Assembly (NCBI GenBank): GCA_037447605.1
Contig: CM074804.1
Span: 2,958,090-3,000,117 of the forward strand
Reading direction: 5' to 3'
Length of the DNA stretch: 42,028 nt
From: Zygnema circumcarinatum
Taxonomy: Eukaryota > Streptophyta > Zygnematophyceae > Zygnematales > Zygnemataceae
Below the pieces are notes generated by a model that was given only the letters and a program-made list of their open reading frames with translations, was not told the DNA's origin and did no database searches. How positions within the stretch are numbered: position 1 is the first letter of the stretch; every line of letters starts with the position of its first letter. The translations under genes were made by a program, and so were the position numbers. Below, in pieces: positions 21,037 to 31,033 of this stretch.

Positions 21037-23913
21037 TTTTTTTAAAGCATGCATAATTCCTTCACATATGCGCCTCTATGTGTTGTGCCATGCAGGCGGA
21101 GGGTACGCCTGGTACTTTAGAGCTTGTTTCTGCAAATTTGATGGAAAAAGGGAGCTTTGACAAACCGGTAGCAGGCTGCGACTATGTCTGCCACGTGGCA
21201 ACGGCTGTGCAATTGAAAGTCAAAGATTCACAAAAGGAGCTAGTGGACCCGGCGGTGGAGGGCACAAGAAATGTGTTTTCGTCAATCTTGAAAGCAAAAG
21301 GTGTCAAGTAAGTCTTGCTCTGCGCTTGCATAAAAGACTAAAAGAATAAATCAGATACTGAAGATTGAACCCGTGAAGTCACGTAGCACTTTTCTGCTGC
21401 TCAATTCCTCATGAAAGCTGTGCTGGGAATCATGATCAATCATGATTATGACACGATATTAGTAGCAGTGATGAATCCCTGATTGGAGAATCTTAACGGT
21501 AGATACTAATCCTATACCTTCTCTTGACATCGCAGGCGGGTGGTCATGACTTCCAGCGTGACAGCATTAGGTCAAGAGGATCAGGTTAAGGGCCGCCCTT
21601 ATAACGAGTCGGACTGGAATGTGAAAGCGACCATTGCAGATGCCTACCCATTGGGAAAGACTCTTGCAGAGAAGCTTGCATGGAAGACGTATGAAGATCA
21701 ATCAGATCCTGAACACCGGTTTGAGCTAGTGACCATCGTCCCAAGTTTTATATTCGGTCCCATCCAAGACAAGCAGCACGCCAGGTCAAGCCCTTCAGTA
21801 AGCAGCTCTCTCCCGTGTTGCTTTCTTTAACCGGCCAGGAAGTGACGGGAATGTTCCTAGAAAAGAAGCGAATGAGAATATCGATACGGAAGTCTTCAGT
21901 TTGGATCTGGAAGCATGTCATCGAGCTGTCTAAGCTGTCTCCGTTTTGTGGACATGCTCCAGTTATATGCCGGCTGTTGTCCAACCGCTACATACATGAA
22001 ACTAGCGATGAGTCCAGTTACTCCATCCAACTTCGCTATTTTGACGATTCAAGAACTGAGCTGATTCCTTTATGTTTGCTCCTTCCTCCGTTTCTATGCC
22101 ACAGGTCATTGAACAACTGCTGGATGGCACAATGTACCTCGCTCCTAATATTTACTTAAATTGTGTTGATGTGCGGGAGGTGGCGGCAAGCCACATTGCA
22201 GCTCTTGAGAACACTGAGGCCAAGGGTCGCTACATAGTCAGCTCTCCAGGAGCGTACCATGTCATGGAGATTGGAGGTGTGGGGGAAAAGGAGCCAATTC
22301 AGACCCTACATGAGGCAGAGAAAAAAGGGGGAAGGACGAGAGTGGGCAAGGGCGACAGGGGGAGGGGAACGGGGAACGAGGGGGGCGAGGGGGAGGAGAG
22401 GGGGGGAAGGGTGGAAGGGGGGGAGGGGAGGGAGAACGAGGGGGAGAGAGCGAAGGAAAGGTGGAAGAGGGAGAGGGGGGAGGGTGGGGCTGGGGGGGCA
22501 GTGGGAGAAGGGGAAAGGAGGAAGGGAGGGGCAGGGGAAGATTGCTAGGGTGAGGTGGGGGTAAGGAAGAGTGGAGAGGAGGGAGGGAGGACGTTGGAGG
22601 GAGGGGAAGTGGCCGAGGAAAGGGTAAGGTTAGAGAGGGATTGGAGGGGGAGGAAGGGAGGGCGCTGGAGGGGAGGGGAGAGGGACGGGGGGAAGCGACG
22701 AGAGAGTGTGACGGGGAAAGGGGGGAACGTGGAGAGGGTGAGTGGGAGAGGGGAAGGGCTGAGCGTTGGGAGAGGAAGGGAGTGGGGAAAGGCAAGGGGG
22801 AACGGGGGAAGAGGAAGGGAGTGGGGGAAGGAGATAGGGGGGAAGTGGGAAGGAGGAGATTGAGGGAGGTGGAGTGGGAGGAGGAGAGTGGAGAAGGGAA
22901 AATCCAGTTTGCACTATTTTTTGAGGCAGTGGGCGAAGGGGGCTGGGAAGGGGGGAACGGGGGAAAGGGGGAAAGGGGGTTTGGGGGAGGGGGGGAGGAG
23001 GAGGGGAATTAGAGGAGGGTATGGGGAGAGGGGAGGAGTGGGGGGGAAGGGGGGGAAGGGAAGTGGGGAAGTGGAGAAGAGGGAAGGGGAAGGGAGGAGG
23101 GGAGGGGTAGGATGTGTGGAGGGGAAGGGAAGAAGGGGAGAGAAAGGAGGGGAAGGAGAGGGGAATGGGGAGGAAAAAGGGGGAAATGTGGGAAGGGGGA
23201 GAGCGGGGGGGAAGGGGGAGGGGGGAGGTGAGGATTGGGAGGGATAGGTGGAAGGGGAGGGAAAGAGGCGGGCGGGGGGGTGGGGGGGGGTGAGGGCGAG
23301 CGGGTGTTGGGGGGGGGGGAATGGGGAGCGGGAGAGAGCGAGGGAGAGGTGGAGGAGGGGGGGATCGGCGGCATATGGGAAGGAGGGAAGGAGTCAGGAA
23401 GGGAAATGGGGTGCGTGATTGGGGAGAGGAGGGGCAGGGGGAGAAGGGGGAGGGTGGGCGATGGAGGGGGGGGGGGGGTGGGAACTGGCGATAGGGAGAG
23501 GGAGGGGGAGATGGGAGGGGGAGGGCAAGCGGAAGTGGGATGGGAATTGAGATAAAGAGGGAGAGAGTGCGGTAGGGAGGGAGGGAGGGAGGGAGTTATC
23601 TTCTGCCTATAAGCAATTTACGAGGTCTTTTGTTCTCTTGACTTGATCTTTTGTCGCAGACTTTTTGAAGGATGACTACGGCAAGGCAAAGCTTCCTGTT
23701 GCCAAGGCTCCCAACTTTCTGCTGTATTTGATAGCAATGCTTGGGCATCCTCAGCTGACGATTGGGAATTTGAACCGCCACTTTCTTCAGCCGCCAAAGG
23801 AGATCGACGGTTCAAGGGTCGAGAGGGAGCTCGGCATTCACTACAGAGATTTGAAGCAATCGGCGAACGACACTGCAAAGTCCATTATGGAATTTGGAAT
23901 CGTCAAACTTTAG
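20622..23913 (+). CDS. DFR/CCR-like extended short-chain dehydrogenase, tandem copy 2
   Basis: Exons 20622-20673, 20802-20911, 21096-21307, 21536-21797, 22105-22276, 23660-23913 give 353 residues, one fewer than copies 1 and 3 because exon 3 lacks one codon. The motifs match copy 1: TGASGYVG, GTVRD, CDYVCHVA, TSS, YPLGK as the YxxxK pair (Tyr162, Lys166), VDVREVAASHIAALE. The frame is intact throughout, so it is not a pseudogene by sequence. Intron 5 (22277-23659, 1383 bp) is about ten times longer than in copies 1 and 3 because of a purine tract. Intron 2 has a TA/T run. Splicing across intron 5 is inferred from homology. Confidence 0.9.
20990..21043 (+). repeat. (TA)n followed by (T)n in SDR copy 2 intron 2
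   Basis: An alternating TA run of about 30 bases passes directly into a run of about 24 T, within intron 20912-21095. Confidence 0.9.
22314..23597 (+). repeat. ~1.28-kb polypurine (G+A) tract inside SDR copy 2 intron 5
   Basis: Almost every base on the plus strand is G or A, with many runs of four or more G, and it ends in a (GGGA)n array at 23572-23597. The tract begins after a short intron start still shared with copies 1 and 3 (GTGTGGGGGAAAAGGAGCC). Copy 3 has a short GGGAGGGAGGGAGGG run at the same intron position, a likely ancestral seed. Long open frames in all phases, including Pro/Ser-rich ones on the minus strand, are composition artefacts. Confidence 0.95.
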
Positions 23914-24627
23914 GATTTCGAGAAGGAATGACTTGGCTGCAGTGGAACCCTGAGTCTGATCCTATAAGAGAGATTATGCTTCAATCGATGGATAATGGAG
24001 GTGGGGTTCTTGATGAAGGAGTCAAACCCTTCTTCTGGGTGAGGGTTTCCTGTACAGTACAGAAAGTTGTAGCCTTAAAAGGTCGTCCTACTCTGATAAA
24101 GTTCATTCCACATGTAAATAGTTCTTAGAGCAGAAAAAATGATTGGGATTAGCATCATAAGTCTGGAAACCCTAAAGTATCTTATGGCCCACTCTTCCCT
24201 TTATTGCTCACCGATTACTCGTTATCCAACTATTTGGTTCCCCTACTATGTGGACCCAACGTCCCGCCAAATACTCTTGTGATACTTGCAATTCTGATTA
24301 CTGAATATCATGAGTGAAGACACCGCACTGGTGGCAGTACCTCCCTTTCTTTCCATGTTCCCACTCTCCTCCATTCCCTTTTGCATTTTTTTTTCCTCCA
24401 TCTTCTCTCACTTAAAGCAGGGGCAGATCCAAGATTTTAGTTTCAGGGGGCTGAGATCCAAGATTTTAGTTTACAAGTGAGTTTGGAAAAAAAAAAAAAA
24501 AATCTGAAACTCGAGTGTATTTCTGCAATTCAACGTTCAAATTCTAACAGTTTTTCAAAATCTTGGGGAGGGGGGGGGGGGGAGGCGGGCTACGCCTCCC
24601 CAGAGAACACCGTGGGTTCGCCACTGA

Positions 24628-24876
24628 CTCAAAGTGGAGAGAGAATGCATTGCCAGACGAGAAGCCTTAGTTCCCAAGCCAATGCGCTGACCCCATACCC
24701 CATACCCCATACCCCATACCCCATACCCCATACCCCATACCCTGTCACACACATAGCCTTCTGATGCCTGATATGACACGTGACAAGTTTTGAGTTCGCA
24801 GCATTTGTATCGCATACCCACTTGTGCGTGTACACACACAAAAGCATGAAGCTCCGTTTGAGCCCTGGCCGTCAGC
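24628..24876. repeat. Dispersed repeat family S, copy B
   Basis: Homologous to 19681-19873 by the blocks CTCAAAGTGGAGAGAG, AAGCCTTAG, CCCAAGCCAATGCGC, GACAAG, AAGCATGAAG and GTTTGAGCCC. The heptamer array at 24691-24742 is inserted directly after CCAATGCGCTGA. On the minus strand CCACT-TTGAGTC-AGTGG forms a 5-bp stem with a 7-base loop, reminiscent of a tRNA T-arm. Confidence 0.5.
24691..24742. repeat. (CCCCATA)n heptamer array, 7.4 perfect copies
   Basis: Perfect 7-bp tandem array. The minus strand reads (TATGGGG)n with eight GGGG runs spaced by TAT, which meets the sequence rule for a G-quadruplex. It resembles a telomeric heptamer but differs from the TTTAGGG type seen elsewhere in the window. 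Confidence 0.97.
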
Positions 24877-25150
24877 TTTCCTCCAAGGCGGAGGCCTGTG
24901 CCTGCGCGGCAAGGCCTGTGCTCTCGCGTCTCATCAGAGCAAACTTGTATGGTCGAGCACCTCCAATGGCTATTCGCCACGTCTGCAGAAGTGTGCACGT
25001 GGCGTGTCCCCATTGGGAGGACGCCCGACTACTGCCAGCAGGAGGCCCTTCCCTGTCGCTCCGCCCGATAGAGGGTCCCTCCTCGGCCTCAGTGGCCACT
25101 GGGAACCAGCGCTTGCGGAAACGAGGAGCGCTGAACCGCGGAGGGTAGCC

Positions 25151-27792
25151 ATGGCGGGCGGCAGCGCCAAGCCCGCACTCGTTTGCGTCACTGGAGCCTC
25201 TGGTGACGTCACGTGGCGCCTTGCTCGAGCTGCTTCTGTTGCTTCAATCCATGCATGCATCGCTGTTCTCTCTCCATATCAATGCGTGGGCATATCCATA
25301 TCCATGGCTGAGCGTCCGTTTAATCAATTTGAATGGCATGTGACTGTGCAGGATACGTCGGATCGTGGGTGGTTAAGCAGCTCCTGGAGAAGGGATACAC
25401 TGTGCGGGGCACTGTGCGGGATGCGGAGAATGTAGCAAAGACAGCATGGATCAGAAAGCTTGTGAGTCATGTTCCTTAGCTTTTCTCTTTTTTTCTGTTT
25501 GTTTTTTTTTTCAACATTGGAGCTTCTTTACATAAAACATGTGAGCTATGGATTTTTTTAGATATATTTGTTGACCCTGTCCAGCAAATGCCTTCACGTT
25601 GACTTTGACCACGTTGCATTTTGGAACAATAAACAACTTGAACCGTGAATCGCCTTCGACAGTTCGTTCTTTTGTTGTAGCTGAGGGCTTTTGAAGTAAC
25701 CGAGCATTAGGGCTTGTCAGACTTGCAAAAAATTAACGGCAGTTATTTCTTCATTAGTGCCAAGGATTTTTATACGGAGCACTCTTTTGCAGACGGATCT
25801 CTATGTCCTCAGAGTACTCATTTTGGTATTAGATTTGCGGATGTTTTTTCTTCAGTACTACTGACAGTTTTTAAGTCTGGCATGCCCTGTTAAACACCTA
25901 CAATATATGCCGGAAAAGCATAGCATTGCAAGAACTCTGATAGCTATGAATTCCTTCTTAAGGTATTGAGAGGTGTATACAAAAATGAAGGTTTTAACTT
26001 TAGAAAAGGTGGAAAGTTCGTACTTGAAATTGCAATTTTCTGTTCCGGACATAACGCTGTGAACAAGAAATTCGTTGGAGAGGCAATCTATCACTACCAA
26101 CTGAAAGGTGTCAAGTCACTTCTTGCAGAATAAGCAAGCAAACAACCATCTTCTGTATGATACAATTTGGAACAAATTAATCATTGCGTCTTTTGGTTTT
26201 GTGCAATGCAGGCGGAGGGTACACCTGGCACTTTAGAGCTTGTTTCTGCGAACCTAATGGAAGAGGGGAGCTTTGATAAAGTGGTGGAAGGCTGCGAATA
26301 TGTGTGCCACGTGGCAGCAGTGGTGCAATTCAAGCCATCCAAAGATCCACAAGAGGAGGTTGTGGACCCAGCAGTGAAAGGCACAAAAAATGTGTTTTCA
26401 TCAATCTTGAAAGCCAAATGTGTTAAGTAAGAGGTGCTTTGTGCTTCCATAAAAGACTCAAACCTTGAATCAGATACTCGTGATTGAGGCTGTGAAGTCG
26501 AATAGCATTTTGCAGCCGTTCAATTTCCAAAGCAGCTCTTTTGCAAAATATTGATCATGAACATGAAAAAATCATAGCAGCAGTGATGGATCCCTAATTA
26601 CAGAATCCAATTCCTAATGGTAGAGCCTAATCCTACATCTTCTATTGGCAATGCAGGCGGGTGGTAATGACTTCCAGCGTGGCAGCATTAGGGCAAGAGG
26701 ATCAGGTTAAGGGCCGCCCTTATAACGAGTCAGACTGGAATGTGAAAGCGACGATTGAAGATGCCTACTTTTTGGGAAAGACTCTTTCAGAGAAGCTTGC
26801 TTGGAAGATATATGAGGAGCAATCAGACAGTGAACGGCGGTTTGAACTCGTGACAATCCTCCCGAGTCTTGTACTTGGTCCCGTCTATCACAAGCAGCAC
26901 GTCAGATCAAGCCCTGGGGTATGCAGTCCTCTCCTGATCATTTGAAGAGGTAGTGACGTAAGTACCAACTTGGAAAAGCAAAAGGGGAGAGTGCAAATAT
27001 GGATGGGAAAGCGTGAATTCGGACCAAGGACCTAAGCCCATCAAACTGTAAGGCCTTTAGTATCATAGGGCAGAAGCGTTACATATATGGAACTAGCACC
27101 TATGTTCCATCTACTCTGTTCGTGGCTTTGCCATGCTGAGAGTTTCCCAATTTTGAATACGTCATAGAGGAGGCTAACTGACTTCTTTCTGTTTGCTCCC
27201 TTGTCCGTTTTTGTGTCACAGATTATTAAGCAACTGCTGGATGGCTCGTTTTACTTCGCTCCCAACGCTTACTTCAACTGTGTTGATGTGCGTGAGGTGG
27301 CGGCAAGCCACATTGCAGCTCTTGAGAACACTGAGGCCAAGGGTCGCTACATAGTCAGCTCTCCAGGAGCGTATCATGTCATGAAAATTGGAGGTGAGGA
27401 GGAAAAAGAGCCAATTCAGACCCTGAATGGAGAGGGAGGGAGGGAGGGAGAGAGGTCCTTTAAAAGGTTAAGGCACTCTGCTTACATGTTCAGCAATTGA
27501 CATGATTATTTTTCCCTTCACATGTTTTTTTGTCGCAGGCTTTCTGAAGGAGGAATATGGCAACGCAAAGCTTCCTGTTGCCCAAGCTCCCAATTTTTTG
27601 ATATATATGATGGCAGTGCTAGGGCATCCTCAGCTCACGTTTAGGAATGTGAGTCGCCATTTGCTCCAGCCACCAAAAGAGATCGACGGTTCAAGGGTCG
27701 AGAGGGAGCTCGGCATTCACTACAGAGATTTGAAGCAGTCGGCGAACGACACTGCAAAGTCCATTGTGGAACTTGGAATCGTCAAAATTTAG
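25151..27792 (+). CDS. DFR/CCR-like extended short-chain dehydrogenase, tandem copy 3
   Basis: Exons 25151-25202, 25352-25461, 26212-26426, 26657-26918, 27222-27393, 27539-27792 give 354 residues. Exon lengths are identical to copy 1 (52, 110, 215, 262, 172, 254). All motifs are kept: TGASGYVG (14-21), GTVRD, CEYVCHVAAV, TSS, YFLGK as the YxxxK pair (163-167), LVLGP, VDVREVAASHIAALE. Intron 2 (25462-26211, 750 bp) is longer than in the other copies and shows no recognisable insertion. A TGACGTCA palindrome lies at 25204-25211, at the very start of intron 1. The acceptor of exon 5 reads CACAG|ATTATT, replacing the GTCATT of the other copies. Function as for copy 1; substrate unknown. Confidence 0.92.
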
Positions 27793-27936
27793 GGGTTCAG
27801 AGAGTAGTGAATTGGCTGCATTAGAAGGCAGGATTAGAAGCAATTGCTAAGCAGTGGCGGCTGCCACCGAACAGAATTCTAACGAAACATAAATTCACAG
27901 TACCGAAGTCTTCCTATGTGGCTCATATGTACCGTG

Positions 27937-28095
27937 TTGCTTCTGCTTCTAGAGCCGTGTTGTTCTAGGCCTAGAAACAGAGTTCCGCTCATAGCTTCGT
28001 CTTTCTTCCCAAGGTCATTTGTGACCGGTGCCCGTGATTCTACATGGTGCTTTTGTCCATGCACATTTGGTGGCCTCGCCATTGTGATATCACTG
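27937..28095 (+). repeat. Dispersed repeat family X, copy 4
   Basis: Matches the reverse complement of copy 1 over TTGCTTCTGCTTCTAGAG, TCCGCTCATAGCTTCGT, TTTGTGACC, TTTTGTCCATG and the core GGTGGC-CTC-GCCATT at 28069-28083. It lies in the 3' flank of SDR copy 3. Confidence 0.65.
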
Positions 28096-28191
28096 TCAAA
28101 ATCCTATCTTCCTCATAAGGCCTCGCAAAATATTGTTGGGGTGCTTGCAGTTCTGATGACTGATTAATAAAATAGGAAAATGCTATTTACA

Positions 28192-28310
28192 CACCTTTTT
28201 TGTCTAGATACACACCTTTTTTTCGCCGGTCAGATTTAATTTTAGGGCTTTTATGGTACAGTATTGGGTTTTTTTAATAAAGAAACGGTGTGTATCTAGA
28301 CAAAAGGGTG
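28192..28310. mobile_element. MITE-like element, 119 bp, with terminal inverted repeats
   Basis: The arms TGTCTAGATACACACC (28201-28216) and GGTGTGTATCTAGACA (28287-28302) are perfect reverse complements. Pairing extends outward with few mismatches to the ends CACCTTTTT and AAAAGGGTG. The AT-rich interior has no coding capacity. No clear target-site duplication can be read. It is non-autonomous if it is a transposon, and lies between two fragments of repeat family X. Confidence 0.7.
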
Positions 28311-28336
28311 ATGGCCTTGCCATCGTGAGTTCAATC
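28310..28336 (+). repeat. Family X core fragment, copy 5
   Basis: GATGGC-CTT-GCCATC at 28310-28324 followed by GTGAGTTCAATC. Only the core end of the repeat is present, directly abutting the MITE-like element. Confidence 0.55.
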
Positions 28337-28440
28337 AAACATCATTTCCTCCCTATTTATATTTAATTATAACTATTGATCATTATTGATGGGTCAGGAG
28401 GATACAGCAGCGTAGGTGGCAGTAAGACTGAAATACCTTA

Positions 28441-28580
28441 TCCCCCTCGTTCACAAGCCATGCCATGCCATGCCATGCCACACACGCGGCTTAGTCATCC
28501 CCTCGTCGCTCAATGACAAGCTTGTAGTACTCACATTGTTCACCAAGGCATGAAACTTTGTGTGAGATTCATGAGATTCC
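28441..28580. repeat. Dispersed repeat family S, copy C, with (GCCAT)n
   Basis: Shares CACAAGCCA, CAATGACAAGCTTG, AAGGCATGAA and TCATGAGATTCC with copy A. A (GCCAT)n array at 28457-28480 occupies the position where copy B carries its heptamer array. Confidence 0.5.
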
Positions 28581-28720
28581 GGGCCTTTTGATTCTAGCGA
28601 TAGCTGACATTTTTCCAATTGGGGCGCAATAACTGCAACCAAACAGTGACACGTGGCGGATTGCAACTGGTAGGTCCTCTAATACCAAGTTCGCAATATG
28701 GAGAGAAGCCCTCGGGGAAA

Positions 28721-28769
28721 ATTTCATTGAGCTCACGAGGGCGAGGCCATCAAATAATGTACATGGACG
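28721..28769 (-). repeat. Family X core fragment, copy 6
   Basis: Reverse-strand fragment with TTTCATTGAGCTCACG, a core GAGGGC-GAG-GCCATC at 28737-28751 and TGTACATGGAC. It lies 50 bp before the HAD start codon. Confidence 0.6.
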
Positions 28770-28818
28770 CCCTCCGTTCATATGAGAGAGAGGGAGAGGG
28801 GAAAGGGAGGCAGGGAGA

Positions 28819-31033
28819 ATGCTGCGAGCAGGCCATGCTGCAGTATGTCTTGCAGCTGCAATCCGGCCTGCTAAAAGTTTAGGGTTTTTAAGATCCTCTG
28901 GAGTCTCTCTTCTTCATAGTCCCTTCATTCACGCTTCTCTCCTGTTCTCCAGAGAAAAACATGATCGTTTGCTGCTGGCGAGAAGTCTAGGAGAGAGCAT
29001 AGACAGAGTCAGCTTCACTCGTCGTGGAGGAGGGGATGAGCTCATACGTGAATCTGATTTTGTCAGAAGGTCTTCGCTGAGTACAATGGCTGCAAGAGCA
29101 TCCAAGAGCATCTTGAAAGGCGTTGTGTTTGACATGGATGGCACTTTGACTGTGCCCTGCATCGATTTTGGAGAGATGAGACGCAGGATTGGTGCGAAGG
29201 AGAAAGATATTCTGCACGAGATTGAAGGATGGAGCAATGAGAAGCGCGCACAGGCTTACCGAATTATTACAGAAATTGAACTAGAAGCAAATGCGAGAAT
29301 GCAGGTCATGCCAGGTGGCTACTATTGCATTCGTCGGCTTGTTTTTACTCAGTTCTGTTCTTCGGCTCAGTATGTGCTTGGAGAAAAATATGTCCATTCT
29401 AGTCCATTCTAATTTCTAGTTTGAAGTATTTAACATCCCGTGCCATTGTTCGAAAGTTGCGCATTAAAACACAATGAATGAACAGTACAGAAGCTCATCA
29501 TCTGCGAGACGTCATTAAAGAGTATCAAAAGCAGGGATTGAAACGGGCATGGTTATCACAGTGACGTAAAACATGTTACAGATGGATGTCTTGACCTCAT
29601 ACTTCCATTTTCACTGTCACTGTCAGTGCTATATTGCTTTTTTTGTTGTTCTTACTCTTGTCGTCGTTTCTCATTCGAGAACGGTGCTGCTCATGCTACT
29701 GCAGGAGCACTGGAGCTTTGTGCCATGCTTGATTCCCGCCAAATCAGGTGACTTGTCACGTCATGTTTGAAAGAACGCTAATTTAAAAAGGAGAAAGGAG
29801 AAGGTTCTTCTTGATTTGTATGACGAGGTTTTTGTGAAGCTATGAGTACATCCTCATCATTGAAGTAGGGAACTTTTCGTGTAGATGGACTGTTCAGCGC
29901 ACCAATAAGGGCGTCAGCGGATTCCCGATATTGAATAATGTAATGTGGGGGTTAGCTCTGAAAACTTGGCCCTGATTTAGAAACACCCGGTTTTTCCATG
30001 GCAGGCGCGGTCTTATCACACGGAATGTGAAGACCTCAGTGGACCATTTCCACTCACACTTTAGTGTAAGGATAGCAACATCTGTCCAGTTCATGCTGAC
30101 GGAACAACTTTCAGAATAGTTCTGTTGATAAAGTATTTAAGGATATGTACCAAGTGACAGTAGTCGTGTTGCAAGGGCTTGAAGCTGAGATGCCAGAGTA
30201 GGCTTGACAGACATTGTTTGGCAGATAGTGTATTCTCGTTGGATCAGAATGCGTTTGGTCTCCTATGCGGTCGGAGAACTGAGCTGTTCGAAGTCTTCAT
30301 GTATGACATTTGCAGATTCCAAGATTTGACCCTGCATTGAGTCGGGAGTTTCGGCCATACAAGCCCGACCCGGGCCCTTTGCTGCATATCTGCGAACAAT
30401 GGCAGGTTGCGGCGCATGAGGTCATCATGATAGGAGACAGCGCAAAAGATGACGTAAGCGCTCCCTACGAACGTGGTGACTTTATCGAAGCTTGGGGGCT
30501 GTTCATTGGTCCATAATTGAGTAATAAACGACATTTGAGCTTCTCAAAAAAGTAATTCTCTGATGGGCAGCTCATAATTGATGAGGCACTCTCTTTAGAA
30601 AGGTGTGGATTCATGGTTTTTAACGTATTGTATTTCAAGAATTACTTCCGTTCCACATTACGAAAGAATTGAACCCCATACCGTTAGTGTTATAGTCTCA
30701 GTTCCTGCATGGTTAGTTACTTTGGGCTCATCAGTTGTGGTAGGCTACTGTTCAAAAAACCGCATTCTCTTCATTCTGTGTTTTCAGAATCACTTTTCAT
30801 TGTTTTTGTTTCTCTGCAGTATTGCACCTCTGATCTTTCCGTTGATCCATGCTTTGATTTCGTGGTTTTCGAGTCTGCAGATAGTTTGCGGCAATCGAGC
30901 CGGAGCAGTGACTGTTTTGTTGGATGAAGACGGACGCTATCAGGTCGAAGACTTGTTGAAGGAGGAGAAGCCGACATTCAAAATAAGAAAACTTTCAGAA
31001 TTAGCAACCATTCTTACAAATAATTTTGAATAG
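28819..31033 (+). CDS. HAD-superfamily phosphatase, plant AT2G33255-like, with N-terminal extension
   Basis: Exons 28819-29314, 29705-29747, 30005-30065, 30316-30453, 30881-31033 join in phase to 296 residues. HAD motif I is VVFDMDGTLT (nucleophile Asp105, Asp107). Motif II is the Thr of LITRN (185). Motif III is the Lys of YKPDP (216). Motif IV is GDSAKDD (240-246). The layout DGTLTVP.IDF...ILH.IE.W and RPYKPDP.PLLHIC is that of the plant HAD protein. A phosphomonoesterase on an unknown small substrate is likely. The first ~89 residues are Arg/Ser/Leu-rich and acid-poor at first, like a mitochondrial or plastid presequence. A second in-frame ATG at 29086 (Met90) would give a 207-residue form starting just before the HAD domain. 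The third donor was set at AGT|GTAAGG to keep phase. Confidence 0.9.

Larger units (their letters stand above)
23914..25150. other. Spacer between SDR copies 2 and 3
   Basis: The first ~330 bp match the 3' flank of copy 1 (shared GGAACCCTGAGTCTG, CCTACT.TGATAAAG and GGATTAGCATCATAAG-type blocks), showing that the duplication unit extends past the stop codon. Then come a T/C-rich stretch, a poly-A and poly-G run (24487-24584) and repeat S copy B. The last ~150 bp are the promoter of copy 3 (GTGCACGTGGCGTG near 24994). No gene is seen. Confidence 0.6.

Noticed and set aside
22072-23555. Several long overlapping open frames (100-177 codons) on both strands, Gly/Glu/Arg-rich or Pro/Ser-rich
   Set aside because: They lie in the polypurine tract of SDR2 intron 5. 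Purine-only DNA lacks most stop triplets, so all frames stay open; no domain is visible.
24691-24742. CRISPR-like or true telomere end
   Set aside because: Seven-bp units without spacers, internal to a chromosome segment with genes on both sides: a microsatellite or interstitial repeat only.
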